NCBI RefSeq assembly: GCF_022348185.1
Contig: NZ_JAKRFD010000007.1
Location: 1 to 64,000, forward strand
Source of the DNA: Epibacterium sp. Ofav1-8
GTDB taxonomy: Bacteria > Pseudomonadota > Alphaproteobacteria > Rhodobacterales > Rhodobacteraceae
DNA length: 64,000 nucleotides
Direction: 5' to 3'
Under the pieces are notes generated by a model. The model searched no databases. It saw only the letters and a program-made list of their open reading frames with translations, and had not been told where the DNA came from. The translations under genes were made by a program, and so were the position numbers. This document shows positions 16,923 through 27,665 of this stretch, piece by piece. Numbering within the stretch: the first letter of the stretch is position 1; each line of letters starts with the position of its first letter.

Positions 16923-18167
16923 ATGTCCAGTCAGAAAGTTGTGGTGATCGGAGCGGGAATTGTCGGAGCCGCCAGCGCCATCTGGTTGCGGCGCGCGGGG
17001 CTGGAGGTGACGCTTGTGGACCGCGCCGCGCCGGGCAGCGGCGCCTCATATGGCAACGCCTGCCTGCTGGCCCGATGTGCCATGGTCCCCGTGACGGTGC
17101 CCGGGCTGCTGGCCAAGGGGCCGCGCTATCTGCTTGATCCGGAGTTTCCGCTGTTCCTGAGGTGGCCCTACCTGCCACGGCTGCTGCCGTGGCTTGCGCG
17201 GTATCTCGGCCATGCCAATGACCGCGATACCCGCCGGATCGCGACGGCCCTGCTGTCCATCACCGGCGACAGCGTCGATCAGCACAAGGCCCTGACCGAC
17301 GGCACGCCCGCCGCAAAATGGGTGCGTGACTGCGATTACAGCTTTGTATACCGCGACCGGGCGGCCTTTGAGGCCGACAGCTACGCGTGGTCGCTGCGCC
17401 GCGAGGCCGGGTTCCTGCCGGAGATCGTCGAAGGGGGCGCGGTGCGGGAAATGGAGCCGATCCTGTCGGACGAGATGCAGCTGCTGGCCGTGAACAAGGA
17501 CCATGGGTTCATCCTCAACCCCGCGCATTATGTGCGGGATCTCGTGGCCCAGGCCGAGGCCATGGGGGCGAAATACCTGCAAGCGGAGGTCAAGGCGCTG
17601 GATATGGCCGGGGGACGGGTCTCGGCCGTGGATACCGACCTGGGGCGTCTGCCCTGCGACCGGGTTGTGCTATCTGCGGGGGTCTGGTCGGCAGAATTGA
17701 TACGCAATCTGGGCCTGCGGGTGCCGTTGGAGGCCGAGCGCGGCTATCACCTTCTGTTCCGTGAGCCGAGCCAGTTGCCAAACAATCCGATGATGCTGAC
17801 CGAAGGGAAATTTGTCGCCACGCCAATGGACCAGGGGTTGCGTTGCGCCGGCGTGGTGGAGTTTGGCGGGCTGAGCCCGGTCAAATCCCAAAAGCCACTG
17901 TCGTTCCTGCGCCGCACCACACGGCGCAGCTTTCCTGCGCTCCGGTATTCACATGAGGAGGAATGGCTTGGCTTCCGCCCCTCTCCCTCCGACAGTTTGC
18001 CTCTGATCGGAGAGGTGCGCGGCAGCGGCGTTTACACGGCGTTTGGGCATCAGCACATCGGCCTGACCGGCGGGCCAAAGACGGGCCGCCTCGTGGCGGA
18101 TATGATTGCGGGCAACTGGCCCAACGCCGACGTCGGACCCTTTGACCCAATGCGTTTTGCCGATTGA
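16923..18167 (+). CDS. FAD-dependent oxidoreductase, D-amino-acid dehydrogenase-like
   Basis: A 414-residue flavoprotein of the DAO/DadA family. The dinucleotide-binding signature 'VVVIGAGIVGAASAIWL' is at the N-terminus, with 'VDRAAPGSGASYGNA' following, and the family's C-terminal 'FGHQHIGLTGGPKTGRLVADMI' block closes the FAD site. Such enzymes deaminate D-amino acids or related amines and pass electrons to the respiratory chain. I prefer ATG 16923 over 16917 because GGAGG sits directly against the upstream ATG but 6 bp from this one. The gene faces an aldehyde dehydrogenase gene, so the two may share a catabolic route; the exact substrate is unknown. Confidence 0.8.
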   Translation: MSSQKVVVIGAGIVGAASAIWLRRAGLEVTLVDRAAPGSGASYGNACLLARCAMVPVTVPGLLAKGPRYLLDPEFPLFLRWPYLPRLLPWLARYLGHANDRDTRRIATALLSITGDSVDQHKALTDGTPAAKWVRDCDYSFVYRDRAAFEADSYAWSLRREAGFLPEIVEGGAVREMEPILSDEMQLLAVNKDHGFILNPAHYVRDLVAQAEAMGAKYLQAEVKALDMAGGRVSAVDTDLGRLPCDRVVLSAGVWSAELIRNLGLRVPLEAERGYHLLFREPSQLPNNPMMLTEGKFVATPMDQGLRCAGVVEFGGLSPVKSQKPLSFLRRTTRRSFPALRYSHEEEWLGFRPSPSDSLPLIGEVRGSGVYTAFGHQHIGLTGGPKTGRLVADMIAGNWPNADVGPFDPMRFAD

Positions 18168-18211
18168 TTTCACTGCCGGCTGAAAGGTCACGAGCGGGAC
18201 CGAGGCGGCCC

Positions 18212-19663
18212 CTAACGCAGTCGGATCGCGATGTTCTTGGTCTGGACGTAGTTCCACAGAGCCTCACGCCCCTTTTCACGACCATATCCGGATTTCCCAA
18301 CCCCTCCGAACGGGGTTTCGACCCCGCCCGCATACCATTCGTTAACAAAGACCTGACCTGCGCGGATCTGGCGGGCAGCGCGGGTGGCGCGGTCCAGATC
18401 CCGCGTGAAAACACCGCCGACCAGCCCGTAGTCGGTCGAATTGGCAATCTCCACCGCCTCGGCGTCGTCCTTGAACGTCAGGACGGAGAGAACGGGGCCA
18501 AAGACCTCTTCGCGGGCGATTTCCATATCGGGGGAGAGACCGGCCAGAACCGTGGGTTGCAAGAAGGCGCCCGGGCGGTTCAGCGCGTGCCCGCCGGTGA
18601 CCAGTTGCGCACCCTGATCCACGGCGCGGCTGACCATCGCAACGGCACGGTCGTGCTGCGCATCGGACACCATGGCCCCCATGTTGGCGCCAAATTCGGG
18701 GCGGTCCACGCCGGGGCCCACCGACAGGCCGGAGGCAACCGTTTCCGCCCGTGCAATCAGCTCTTCGGCGCGGCTTTCGTGCACGATGACCCGGCTCATG
18801 GCAGAACAGACCTGGCCGGCGTTGAAGTAGATTCCCCAGCGGATGTCCGTTTCAAAGGCCTCGAGGTCGGCATCGTCATGGACGATCGCCGCCGACTTCC
18901 CGCCCAGTTCCAGCACGCAGGGCACCACATTCTGGGCGGCGGCCTGGGCGATGGCTATTCCGGTGGGGACCGACCCGGTAAAGACGATTTGGTTGACCAT
19001 CGGATGCGCGGCGAGTGCGGCCCCGGCCTCATGCCCGTAGCCGCACAGGACGTTGACCGTGCCAGCCGGAAAGCCGACGGCCTCTGCCGCCTTGGCGAAC
19101 CAGGCGTTGGTCAAAGGGGTCAGCTCCGGGCTCTTGATCACACAGGCATTGCCTGTGGCCAGCGCCGCCGCAAGCGAGCGGGCGGTCATCTCCACCGGGT
19201 AGTTCCAGGGGATGATCTGCGCCGAGACCCCCAGCGGTTCATAATCTGTAAAGTCGTAATAGCCGGACCCCAGCGGGATCGACCGACCTTCGACGGTGCT
19301 GGCCTGGTTGCCGTAATATTCGAAATAGAGCGCGGCACCTTCGACTTCGATCTCGGCTTCCCAGAGCGGCTTGCCCTGCTCCAGAACCAGCGTATGGGCG
19401 ATCGTGTGTTTATGCTCCTGCAGATAGCGGCCCATGGCCTGAACCATCCGCCCGCGCTCCAGTGGTCGCATGTCGCTGAGCGCGCCGGAGAGGTGGACGG
19501 CCCGCGCCGCCATGACCGCCCGATCCACGTCCCCTGCATCCGCCAGGGCCTGCTCTGCGATTTTCTTGCCGGTGGCCGGATCAATGACGTCGATACGCCC
19601 GGCGCCGCCATCCACCCAATGGCCGCCAATGTGGTTTTGCCAGTAGAGGGGCAGATCGGTCAT
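18212..19663 (-). CDS. NAD(P)-dependent aldehyde dehydrogenase
   Basis: This 483-residue enzyme shows all landmarks of the ALDH superfamily: 'IIPWNYPVEM' and 'NACVIKSPELTPL' (cofactor binding), 'FTGSVPTGIAI' (Rossmann loop), 'LELGGKSAAIV' (general-base Glu) and catalytic Cys286 in 'NAGQVCSAMSR'. C-terminal 'EVFGPVLSV' and 'PFGGVGKSGYGREKG' are also typical. It oxidises an aldehyde to a carboxylate; the closest general types by eye are betaine-, gamma-aminobutyr- or phenylacetaldehyde-like dehydrogenases, which I cannot separate. It is convergent with the flavoprotein gene. ATG 19663 is preceded by AAAGGA. Confidence 0.9.
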   Translation of the reverse strand: MTDLPLYWQNHIGGHWVDGGAGRIDVIDPATGKKIAEQALADAGDVDRAVMAARAVHLSGALSDMRPLERGRMVQAMGRYLQEHKHTIAHTLVLEQGKPLWEAEIEVEGAALYFEYYGNQASTVEGRSIPLGSGYYDFTDYEPLGVSAQIIPWNYPVEMTARSLAAALATGNACVIKSPELTPLTNAWFAKAAEAVGFPAGTVNVLCGYGHEAGAALAAHPMVNQIVFTGSVPTGIAIAQAAAQNVVPCVLELGGKSAAIVHDDADLEAFETDIRWGIYFNAGQVCSAMSRVIVHESRAEELIARAETVASGLSVGPGVDRPEFGANMGAMVSDAQHDRAVAMVSRAVDQGAQLVTGGHALNRPGAFLQPTVLAGLSPDMEIAREEVFGPVLSVLTFKDDAEAVEIANSTDYGLVGGVFTRDLDRATRAARQIRAGQVFVNEWYAGGVETPFGGVGKSGYGREKGREALWNYVQTKNIAIRLR

Positions 19664-20182
19664 GTCGGGGTCCTTTCGGGCGAGGGGGCGCGTGTTGATG
19701 GCCGGTCGGCGGGCGACCAGCGCCGGCGCAGTTCAGCAGATCCGGCGCACAGGTCCAAATTGGAATGCGGCGTCGAGATGGTCTGGGGCGACATCGTCCC
19801 GGGGCGGGCCATGCTGGGTGCGTGCAATTTTAACAAAATACGATGTGAAAATACTGCTGTTCCGGCCCCTCCGGAACGCAATTTCAGCGCAAACGGCTGA
19901 AAACCGCGGCACTGGGGCTGGTGGGTTTCATCGAATGTTAAGGGCGCCGGGAGCACGCTGTTGCTGGATTGAAACAGGAGGTGTGCTCTTGACAGCATCC
20001 GGCCATTCCCATCGCAGGCAGCCCGCATGGCGCGGGCGCCGCGTCCCCGTCGGGGCGCGTGGCCGTCTGCGTCGGGTTGCGTTCGGGTGCCGCGTAGATC
20101 CCGACCTCCGTCATGCTGCACTGGGGCACCACGCTCATCTTGCGCCGCTGTCCGTATCTGCCCTTCGCTCAGAGTGAAAGAA
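19664..20182. other. 519-bp gap with an inverted repeat, no convincing gene
   Basis: This gap contains the divergent promoters of the aldehyde dehydrogenase (left) and chemoreceptor (right). A 7-bp inverted repeat GTTCCGG/CCGGAAC with a 5-nt loop is at 19859-19877, next to an AT-rich stretch (about 19825-19858) that is the best promoter candidate. A TTGACA lies at 19988-19993 without a good -10. An open frame runs into the chemoreceptor from 20027, but its Arg/Pro-rich sequence looks non-coding. Confidence 0.5.
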
Positions 20183-22942
20183 ATGTCCGAACCCACTGCT
20201 CCAGAAACTCCTTCCCGTCGTCGTTTTGGCCTGTTGCGTAGTATTCGCTCAAAGATGGTGGTCATCTTTCTGCTGATGGGCGCGGCTTTTGGCCTGTTCG
20301 GTTACATGATGCATGTCGTTTTGGACGAGGTTGGCGTGGATATGACGACGCTGACACAGGACCGTCTGCCGGATCTGGTGATCGCCAGCGAGATTTCCGT
20401 GGCAGCGGGCGCAACCAAGGACAATATGATCTCCTTGCTGGTGGCCGAAGATACCGAGGCGGTCGAGGCCGCCCGCGACAGGATCGAAACCTCCACGGCG
20501 AAGTTGCAGACCCTGATCTCGACCCTGGATGAGGAGATGCAGCCGCAATTTGCCGCGACCGCGGATGCAGCGACCGTGGCCCTGGAGGATCTGGCACGCG
20601 CCCGCCAGACCGTTCTTGAAAGCGATGAGCAGATTCAGGTCCGGATCGACGATCTGCACCGCATCAGCAGCGAATTGCGCAACCTGATGACCGACCTGTC
20701 GCAGATTGCATCGGTGGAACTCAACAAAGGTGCGGTGAAGACCTACAATGCGATCGATTCCTCTCTGAAATCACTGCTGGAAGTGGACTTCCACAATCTC
20801 CAGCTGCTGCTGGAAGCGCGGGCCGAACTCAACCTTCTGGCGGGCACGGCCGTGGCATTCGGGGGCACCAAGGATGCCGAGACCCTGGCGCAGTTGCAGG
20901 AGCTGGCGGACAGTTCCGATGCCCGGCTCCTGGAAATCGCCGACCTGATTGAAACCAATGCACCGGCGCTGCTGGATGTGTCCCTGATCCGCAATGCATC
21001 GTTCACCCTGCAATCCGTCATTGCACAGAGCCTGTTTCCGTCGGAAACCCTGCGTCGCGCTGCGATGAAGGCGCGTGCCGACACCGACCGTTTCATCGTC
21101 ATGGCGATCGATGCGCAGGTCGCCAAACTCACCGCCGCCGCCGAAAAAGCCAGCAAGGACAATGGCGATACGCTACGAGAACTGATGAAGAACGAGGTCG
21201 GTTTCCTCAATACGCTGATGGAAATCAGTACCTGGGTCAGCAGTTTCCAAGTCTCCGCGCTGGATGTGTTGACAGCCGCGACCGAGGATCAGGTCACCGA
21301 TGCCGCTTTCGACATGGAAGGGGCAAGCATGAATCTTTCAGTCTACGAGGACTTCCAGGATGCCCGCGTCGGGGAATTGCTCAAAAGCCTCAGCACGCTG
21401 AATAATCCCGAAACCGGTCTGGCTGCGCAGAAGGTGACGGCGCTCAACGCCCGCAATGCGGCAATCGCTGCCACGGAAACAACCGAAGCCAAGGTGGTGG
21501 ATATCGTCAACCGCGCTGCCGAACTGGCCAGCCAGAACCGCGCGGCCATCGGCACCATGGCGGATGACATTTACGTCGAGGTCGCGGATGCCAAGCGCAA
21601 TCTTCTCGTGGCGCTGGCATTGGCAGCGGGCGTGTTCCTGACGGCCATGATCCTGGTTCAGGTCCTGATCCTGCGCCCGCTGAACCGCATCAGTTCCAGC
21701 ACCGAGCGTCTGGCCGAGGGAGATCGCAGCCCGATCTCCGGTTTCGAACGCGCCAGCACGGAGATCTATCGCATCGCGCGGTCGCTTTCGGTGTTCCGCG
21801 ACGGCATCGTCGAAAAGGAAGAGATGGAGCATCTGGCCGAGGAAGAGCGCCGCGAACGCATGGCCGCTCAGGACAAGGCGGTGTCTGCGCTTGGCACCGG
21901 TCTGTCGCGCCTGTCCGAAGGCGATCTGACCGCTCGTATCGAAGAGGAACTGGCGGAGGGCTACGAACAGCTTCGCACCGATTTCAACCGCACGTTGGAT
22001 ACCCTGAACGAAACGGTTGGACAGGTGGTCGAAACCTCGTCTTCGATCCGCAACGGCGCATCGGAAATCAGTCAGGCGTCGCAGGATCTGTCACATCGCA
22101 CCGAAAGCCAGGCGGCAACGCTGGAGCAAACCGCTGCCGCGCTGGACCAGATGACCGCAAGCGTGAAATCCGCAGCGGAAGGGGCGCGCGATGTTGAGCG
22201 CACCACCAACGAAGCCCGGAGCGAGGCTGAGGCCAGCGGAGAGATTGTTCAGAACGCGGTCTCTGCGATGACCGAGATCGAGCAAAGCTCCAGCAAGATT
22301 TCCCAGATCATTTCGGTCATTGACGATATTTCGTTCCAGACCAACCTGTTGGCCTTGAACGCAGGCGTCGAGGCGGCTCGGGCTGGCGAAGCGGGGCGCG
22401 GATTTGCCGTCGTCGCATCCGAAGTGCGCGGTCTCGCGCAGCGTTCCTCGGACGCCGCGCTGGAAATCAAGACCCTGATCGGGGACAGCTCCAAACAGGT
22501 GGAGCGGGGCGTGGACCTGGTGGGCAAGGCCGGGAACGCTCTGGAAAGTATCCTTCAGCGCGTCACGCATATCTCGGAGCTGATTTCCGGCATTGCCACC
22601 GGCGCGCAGGAGCAATCCACTGGCCTGGTTGAGATCAACACCGGGATGAACCAGCTGGATCAGGTGACCCAGCAAAACGCCGCCATGGTGGAAGAAGCAA
22701 CCGCAGCGGGTCAGCTGTTGAACTCTGACGCGCAGGCGCTGGCGGAACTCGTCGCACGTTTCCGCACCGCCGCGGCCGCCATCAGCCCTGCGGTGGACAC
22801 CGCACCGAGCAGCTGGGGCGCAGAGGAGGCGGAGGTTGCCTGGGATGCAGACGACGTCGTTGCCGCCGAGGAACCGGTTGAAGACACGGATTGGTCTGAC
22901 TTCAATTGGGACGATGACGCGGCTGCAACGGGGACATCCTGA
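20183..22942 (+). CDS. Methyl-accepting chemotaxis protein with a large periplasmic domain
   Basis: I place the start at ATG 20183 (919 residues), just before '[14 protein letters not shown]' and TM1 (about 25-47). A roughly 425-residue helical periplasmic domain follows, then TM2 at about 474-498, a HAMP domain (498-550) and a second HAMP-like linker near 570-605. The signalling domain (about 625-870) has the highly conserved tip with '[13 protein letters not shown]' and '[19 protein letters not shown]'. The acidic tail lacks the CheR/CheB-binding pentapeptide. The ligand cannot be told from sequence, and no che genes are nearby. A clean terminator follows. Confidence 0.9.
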   Translation: MSEPTAPETPSRRRFGLLRSIRSKMVVIFLLMGAAFGLFGYMMHVVLDEVGVDMTTLTQDRLPDLVIASEISVAAGATKDNMISLLVAEDTEAVEAARDRIETSTAKLQTLISTLDEEMQPQFAATADAATVALEDLARARQTVLESDEQIQVRIDDLHRISSELRNLMTDLSQIASVELNKGAVKTYNAIDSSLKSLLEVDFHNLQLLLEARAELNLLAGTAVAFGGTKDAETLAQLQELADSSDARLLEIADLIETNAPALLDVSLIRNASFTLQSVIAQSLFPSETLRRAAMKARADTDRFIVMAIDAQVAKLTAAAEKASKDNGDTLRELMKNEVGFLNTLMEISTWVSSFQVSALDVLTAATEDQVTDAAFDMEGASMNLSVYEDFQDARVGELLKSLSTLNNPETGLAAQKVTALNARNAAIAATETTEAKVVDIVNRAAELASQNRAAIGTMADDIYVEVADAKRNLLVALALAAGVFLTAMILVQVLILRPLNRISSSTERLAEGDRSPISGFERASTEIYRIARSLSVFRDGIVEKEEMEHLAEEERRERMAAQDKAVSALGTGLSRLSEGDLTARIEEELAEGYEQLRTDFNRTLDTLNETVGQVVETSSSIRNGASEISQASQDLSHRTESQAATLEQTAAALDQMTASVKSAAEGARDVERTTNEARSEAEASGEIVQNAVSAMTEIEQSSSKISQIISVIDDISFQTNLLALNAGVEAARAGEAGRGFAVVASEVRGLAQRSSDAALEIKTLIGDSSKQVERGVDLVGKAGNALESILQRVTHISELISGIATGAQEQSTGLVEINTGMNQLDQVTQQNAAMVEEATAAGQLLNSDAQALAELVARFRTAAAAISPAVDTAPSSWGAEEAEVAWDADDVVAAEEPVEDTDWSDFNWDDDAAATGTS

Positions 22943-22984
22943 GGCGCTGAAGCCAGTAAGACTTGCCAGGCAGACACCTGCTCA

Positions 22985-23016
22985 GGGCTCCGGTGGAAAT
23001 CCGCCGGAGCCCTTTT
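22985..23016 (+). terminator. Intrinsic terminator after the chemoreceptor
   Basis: GGGCTCCGG (22985-22993) pairs with CCGGAGCCC (23004-23012) and TTTT follows directly. It begins 43 bp after the chemoreceptor stop. Confidence 0.85.
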
Positions 23017-23039
23017 CCGTGCGGCACCGCATTGCAATG

Positions 23040-23139
23040 AATTTCACATTGAGGTACTAAATTCCGCATATTGAAATTTTGCCGGGCAATGCATCCTGCA
23101 TCATCGAATACGCCCATGCCGTGGAGGGAGGTTCGCACC
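23040..23139 (+). promoter_or_regulatory. Promoter/operator region of the beta-oxidation operon
   Basis: An AT-rich stretch carries a perfect 7-bp inverted repeat, AATTTCA (23040-23046) and TGAAATT (23072-23078). Between its arms lies TTGAGG (23049-23054), with a weak -10-like TGAAAT 17 bp downstream. The dyad brackets the putative promoter, so it could be an operator for the IclR regulator at the end of the operon; this is inference. GGAGGGAGG at 23123-23131 is the ribosome-binding site of the next gene. Confidence 0.4.
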
Positions 23140-25242
23140 GTGTCGCAAGCCGTGACAAATCCTGTTCGCTTTGAAGTCACTGACGGCATTGCTGTCATTG
23201 CAATCGCCAACCCGCCCGTGAACGCCTTGAGCCAGGCTGTGCGCCAGGGCCTGGACGCGGCGTTTGCAAAGATCGCGGAGAAGAGCGACATCAGGGCCGT
23301 GGTGATCTATGGTACGGATCGCACCTTTATCGCGGGGGCGGATATCCGGGAGTTCGGACAGCCTCCGCAGGCGCCGTTTCTGCCCGATGTGATCAACCGC
23401 ATTGAAGCCTGCGCGGTGCCGGTGATCGCCGCCTTGCATGGCACCGCGCTTGGCGGTGGTCTCGAGGTGGCGCTTGGCGCGCATTACCGCATCGCTGTAC
23501 CAACGGCACGTTTTGGTTTGCCCGAGGTCACACTGGGGATTCTGCCCGGGGCAGGGGGGACGCAGCGCATGCCACGTCTGGTCGGGGTCGAATTTGCGCT
23601 GGATGCGATCACGTCGGGGCGTCAGATCGGCGCAAAGGAAGCATTGTCGGTTGGGTTGATTGACCGCATCAGCGAAGATGCGGACCTGCGCGCGACGGGG
23701 ATTGCCTATGCAAAGGATCTGATTGCGGACGGGGCGGGGCCGCGTCGTACCAGCGCCATGGTGGTAGATCCGGTTGCTCCGCAGGTTTTCGAAGCTGCAC
23801 GGGCGAGAATGGCAAAGAAAGCCCGAGGCCAGCTTGCGCCACAGTCGTGCATCAAGGCCGTGGAGGGCGCTGTCGACCTGCCGTTTTGCGAGGGGCTCGC
23901 GCAAGAGCGCGCGCTGTTTCAGGATCTGATGGACAGTGATCAGCGGGCCGCATTGATCCATGCGTTTTTTGCCGAACGTCAAGTGGCAAAAGTACCGGAA
24001 ATCCAGGGTGTGCAGCCGCGCGCCATGGAGCGGATCGGTGTTATCGGGGGTGGCACGATGGGGGCGGGGATCGCCGTATCCGCGCTGCTCGCCGGACTGG
24101 ATGTCACCCTGATCGAACGTGATGACACCGCCGCCGCGCGCGCGACGGCCAGCGTGACCAAAATTCTCCAGGGCTCGGTCAAACGGGGCAAGCTTTCGCA
24201 GGAGCAATACGACACGATTGTCGGCGGCACGTTTCGGGCCAGCGACGACTATGCCACCCTTGCGCAGGCAGATGTGGTGATCGAAGCGGTGTTTGAGAGC
24301 CTGGAGGTGAAGAAGGATGTCTTCACCAAGCTGGATGCCATCTGCAAACCGGGTGCGATTCTGGCCTCCAACACCTCCTATCTCGATGTGAACGAGATCG
24401 CGCGCATGACAGCGCGCCCGGCGGATGTAATCGGGCTGCATTTCTTTTCGCCCGCGCATGTGATGCGCCTGCTGGAGATCGTGGTCGCTGACGAAACGGC
24501 GCCGGAGGTGACCGCAACCGGTTTTGCGCTTGCGAAACGTCTGAAGAAGGTCGCCGTGCGTGCAGGTGTTTGCGACGGGTTTATCGGCAATCGCATCCTG
24601 AGCCACTATCGCAAGGCGGTCGACGGGGCGGTGTTGGCGGGGGCCAGCCCGTTTGAGGTGGACCGCGCACTTGTTGGCTTTGGTCTTGCCATGGGGCCCT
24701 TTGCGGTCAGCGATCTGGCGGGGCTGGACATCGGCTGGGCCACGCGCAAGCGGCTGGCGCCGACCCGCGATCCGCGCGAAGTCTATGCGGAATTTGCCGA
24801 CCGTCTGTGCGAAGCGGGCCATTTTGGTCGCAAGACCGGCAAGGGCTATTACATCTACGCAGAAGACGGCACGCAGGAGAACGCCGAGGTGCTGGAACAT
24901 GTGGCCGCGGATCGCGCCGCCAAGGGCATCACTGCGCGTGAGATCTCCGAGCAGGAGATCGTTGATCGCTATATGGCCGCCATGATCAATGAGGCCGCCC
25001 GCGTGGTCGAGGAGGGCATTGCGCTCCGGCCGCTCGATGTCGATGTGACGCTGCTGAATGGATATGGCTTCCCGCGCTGGCGCGGTGGACCGATGCACTA
25101 CGCGGATACGGTCGGCCTCGACAAGGTGCTTGCTGATATTGAGCGGTTTGCGCAGGAGGATGCCTTCCTCTGGCAGCCCGCGCCGCTTCTGAAACGTCTG
25201 GTGGCTGAGGGCAAGTCCTTCGCCGACCTCAACAACGTCTGA
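23140..25242 (+). CDS. Bifunctional enoyl-CoA hydratase / 3-hydroxyacyl-CoA dehydrogenase
   Basis: The fused beta-oxidation enzyme has an N-terminal crotonase domain (about 10-190; oxyanion loop '[10 protein letters not shown]' and '[19 protein letters not shown]', catalytic segment '[19 protein letters not shown]'). A 3-hydroxyacyl-CoA dehydrogenase domain (about 295-575) begins with the NAD-binding '[12 protein letters not shown]' motif, and a C-terminal helical domain follows. I prefer GTG 23140 because a strong GGAGGGAGG site precedes it by 8 bp; in-frame ATGs at 23071, 23092 and 23116 have no such site. The resulting 700 residues fit PimF/FadJ-like proteins. It heads an operon with a thiolase and two acyl-CoA dehydrogenases. 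Confidence 0.92.
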   Translation: MSQAVTNPVRFEVTDGIAVIAIANPPVNALSQAVRQGLDAAFAKIAEKSDIRAVVIYGTDRTFIAGADIREFGQPPQAPFLPDVINRIEACAVPVIAALHGTALGGGLEVALGAHYRIAVPTARFGLPEVTLGILPGAGGTQRMPRLVGVEFALDAITSGRQIGAKEALSVGLIDRISEDADLRATGIAYAKDLIADGAGPRRTSAMVVDPVAPQVFEAARARMAKKARGQLAPQSCIKAVEGAVDLPFCEGLAQERALFQDLMDSDQRAALIHAFFAERQVAKVPEIQGVQPRAMERIGVIGGGTMGAGIAVSALLAGLDVTLIERDDTAAARATASVTKILQGSVKRGKLSQEQYDTIVGGTFRASDDYATLAQADVVIEAVFESLEVKKDVFTKLDAICKPGAILASNTSYLDVNEIARMTARPADVIGLHFFSPAHVMRLLEIVVADETAPEVTATGFALAKRLKKVAVRAGVCDGFIGNRILSHYRKAVDGAVLAGASPFEVDRALVGFGLAMGPFAVSDLAGLDIGWATRKRLAPTRDPREVYAEFADRLCEAGHFGRKTGKGYYIYAEDGTQENAEVLEHVAADRAAKGITAREISEQEIVDRYMAAMINEAARVVEEGIALRPLDVDVTLLNGYGFPRWRGGPMHYADTVGLDKVLADIERFAQEDAFLWQPAPLLKRLVAEGKSFADLNNV

Positions 25243-25265
25243 TCGCCTTCTGAGGGGAATTTTCG

Positions 25266-26444
25266 ATGAAACAAGCTGTTATCGTCTCCACCGCCCGCAC
25301 CGGGCTCGCCAAATCCTATCGCGGGGCGTTCAACGACACCCATGGGGCTCATATGGCAGGCCATGCCATTGAGCATGCTGTGGCGCGATCAAAGATCGAC
25401 CCGGCGCTGATCGAGGACGCCTTTATCGGCTGCGGCTATCCCGAGGGCTGGACCGGTGGCAATATCGCCCGTCAGGCGGTGGTGCGCGCGGGCCTGCCGG
25501 TGTCGGTGGCGGCCGCAACAGTGAACCGGTTCTGTTCCTCGGGTTTGCAGGCGGTGGCGATGGCCAGCCATGCGATCAGTGTGGAGGGCGCGTCTGCTGC
25601 CATCGCCGGTGGCGTCGAGAGCATCAGCCAGATGCCCCCCTCGCGCCCCGCACAGCGCCGGGACACCTGGATCGAGGCGCACAAGCCCGAAGTCTACATG
25701 ACCATGATCGAGACCGCTGACGTCGTCGCGCAGCGCTATGGCATCTCGCGCGAGGCCCAGGATGAGCTCGCCCTGGAAAGCCAGATGCGCACCGCGGCGG
25801 CGCAGGCCTCCGGCAAGCTGGATGACGAAATCGTGCCAATCACGGTCACGCAGAAGATCACCGACAAGGAAACCAAGGAGGTCTCCTACAAGGATGTCAC
25901 CTTCTCGATGGACGATTGCAACCGTCCGAACACCACGCTTGAGGGGCTCGCCGGTCTGAACCCGGTGCGCGGTGAGGGCAATTTTGTCACCGCCGGCAAC
26001 GCCTCTCAGCTCTCGGACGGGGCCGCTGCGCTGGTGGTGATGGAGGCGGAGCTTGCCGCGCAACAGGGGCTGGAGCCGCTCGGCGCGCTCAAAGGGTTTG
26101 TCACCGCCGGTTGCGAGCCCGATGAGATGGGGATCGGTCCGGTCTTTGCGGTGCCCCGCCTGCTGGAGCGTCACGGGCTCAAGGTTTCTGACATCGATCT
26201 GTGGGAGCTGAACGAGGCCTTTGCGTCCCAGGCGCTCTATTGTCGCGAGCGGTTGGAGATCGACCCGGCAATCTGCAACGTAAACGGGGGCTCCATTTCC
26301 ATCGGCCACCCGTTCGGCATGACCGGGGCGCGGATGACCGGGCATCTGCTGCTGGAAGGCAAGCGGCGCGGTGCCAAGCTGGGCGTGGTCACCATGTGTA
26401 TCGGCGGCGGTCAGGGTGCGGCTGGCCTGTTCGAGATTTTCTGA
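25266..26444 (+). CDS. Acetyl-CoA acyltransferase (thiolase)
   Basis: This 392-residue enzyme has all thiolase active-site elements: nucleophilic Cys in '[12 protein letters not shown]', His in '[17 protein letters not shown]' and the second Cys in '[13 protein letters not shown]', plus '[11 protein letters not shown]' near the substrate pocket. It releases acetyl-CoA in the last step of beta-oxidation. The order hydratase/dehydrogenase, thiolase, two acyl-CoA dehydrogenases corresponds to pimF-pimB-pimC-pimD of the pimelate operon, without the CoA ligase. Confidence 0.92.
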   Translation: MKQAVIVSTARTGLAKSYRGAFNDTHGAHMAGHAIEHAVARSKIDPALIEDAFIGCGYPEGWTGGNIARQAVVRAGLPVSVAAATVNRFCSSGLQAVAMASHAISVEGASAAIAGGVESISQMPPSRPAQRRDTWIEAHKPEVYMTMIETADVVAQRYGISREAQDELALESQMRTAAAQASGKLDDEIVPITVTQKITDKETKEVSYKDVTFSMDDCNRPNTTLEGLAGLNPVRGEGNFVTAGNASQLSDGAAALVVMEAELAAQQGLEPLGALKGFVTAGCEPDEMGIGPVFAVPRLLERHGLKVSDIDLWELNEAFASQALYCRERLEIDPAICNVNGGSISIGHPFGMTGARMTGHLLLEGKRRGAKLGVVTMCIGGGQGAAGLFEIF

Positions 26445-26456
26445 TCGGCGGCCCGG

Positions 26457-27653
26457 ATGGACCTGAGCTACACCGCTGAACAAGAAGCCTTTCGCGCCGA
26501 GGTGCGCGCCTTTCTCGCCGAGAAGCTGCCCGAACAGCTGAGCGAGAAAGTCCGGCTGGGCAAGCGCCTGACCAAGGCCGATATGGAGCAATGGCACGCC
26601 ATTCTCAACGCGCGCGGATGGCTGGCTCCGAATTGGCCCGCCGCCTATGGCGGTGCGGAATGGGACGCGGTGCAGCGGCAGATCTTTGAAGAAGAAGCCT
26701 GTCTTGCCCATGCGCCGCGTGTGGTGCCCTTTGGCCTGACCATGCTGGCGGCGGTGCTGCTGGCGTTCGGCACCGAGCGACAGAAGCGCCACTATTTGCC
26801 GCGTATTCTGAACGGCGAGGACTGGTGGTGTCAGGGCTATTCAGAGCCGGGAGCGGGCTCCGACCTTGCCAGCCTCAAGACCCGTGCGGTGCGCGATGGC
26901 GATCACTATGTGGTCAACGGTCAGAAGACCTGGACGACCCTCGGCCAGCACGCCAACTGGATCTTCTGCCTTGTGCGCACCAACCGGGATTGCAAGCCGC
27001 AGGAGGGGATCTCCTTCCTGCTGATCGACATGGCCGCGCCGGGTGTCACGGTGCGCCCGATCACGCTGATCGATGGCGCGGCAGAAGTGAACGAGGTGTT
27101 TTTCGACAATGTGCGCGTCCCCGTCGACAACCTCGTGGGCGAGGAAAACAAGGGCTGGACCTATGCCAAATACCTGCTGACCCACGAGCGGACCAATATC
27201 GCCGGTGTCGGGTTTTCCAATGCAGCGCTGGCGACGCTGAAACACGTCGCGGCGACCACCATGTCCGGCGGCAGGCCCCTGGCGCAGAACCCGCAGTTCG
27301 CGGCGCGTGTGGCACAGGTGGAAATCGACCTGATGGCGATGCGGACGACCAATCTCCGCATGGTGTCGGCCGCGGCGCAGGGGCAGGCCCCGGGACCCGA
27401 AAGCTCGATGCTGAAGATCAAGGGCACCCAGATCCGTCAGGAGCTGACATCCCTGTTGCGCCGCGCCGCGGGACCGGATGCCTTGCCGTTCTGGCCCGAT
27501 GACCTTGATGGTCCTGACACCGACATTCTCGCGCGACCGGAACATGCTCCCGCCGCCGCGCCGGGCTATTTCAACATGCGCAAGCTGTCGATCTTTGGTG
27601 GCTCCAACGAGATCCAGCGCGGCATCATCACCAAGTCCATTCTGGACCTGTGA
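26457..27653 (+). CDS. Acyl-CoA dehydrogenase, large (catalytic) subunit candidate
   Basis: This 398-residue flavoprotein belongs to the acyl-CoA dehydrogenase family ('QGYSEPGAGSDLASL', 'NGQKTWTT'). At the usual medium-chain catalytic-Glu site it reads 'FGGSNEIQRG', with Gly instead of Glu. Glu244 in 'LTHERTNIAG' occupies the alternative position used by isovaleryl-CoA dehydrogenase, so this subunit probably holds the catalytic base. It is followed 12 bp later by a second, smaller homologue lacking both Glu residues, as expected of a heteromeric enzyme of the PimC/PimD type. A dicarboxylyl-, aromatic- or steroid-side-chain-CoA are possible substrates. Confidence 0.88.
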   Translation: MDLSYTAEQEAFRAEVRAFLAEKLPEQLSEKVRLGKRLTKADMEQWHAILNARGWLAPNWPAAYGGAEWDAVQRQIFEEEACLAHAPRVVPFGLTMLAAVLLAFGTERQKRHYLPRILNGEDWWCQGYSEPGAGSDLASLKTRAVRDGDHYVVNGQKTWTTLGQHANWIFCLVRTNRDCKPQEGISFLLIDMAAPGVTVRPITLIDGAAEVNEVFFDNVRVPVDNLVGEENKGWTYAKYLLTHERTNIAGVGFSNAALATLKHVAATTMSGGRPLAQNPQFAARVAQVEIDLMAMRTTNLRMVSAAAQGQAPGPESSMLKIKGTQIRQELTSLLRRAAGPDALPFWPDDLDGPDTDILARPEHAPAAAPGYFNMRKLSIFGGSNEIQRGIITKSILDL

Positions 27654-27665
27654 GGAGGGAACGGC

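Noticed and set aside
20027-20182. Upstream extension of the chemoreceptor
   Set aside because: The extra 52 codons are Arg/Pro/Cys-rich and unlike a chemoreceptor N-terminus; ATG 20183 precedes a normal cytoplasmic tail and TM1.
23101-25098. 665-codon open frame antisense to the bifunctional beta-oxidation gene
   Set aside because: It is a complementary-strand shadow of a well-conserved gene, with low-complexity composition and no domain pattern.
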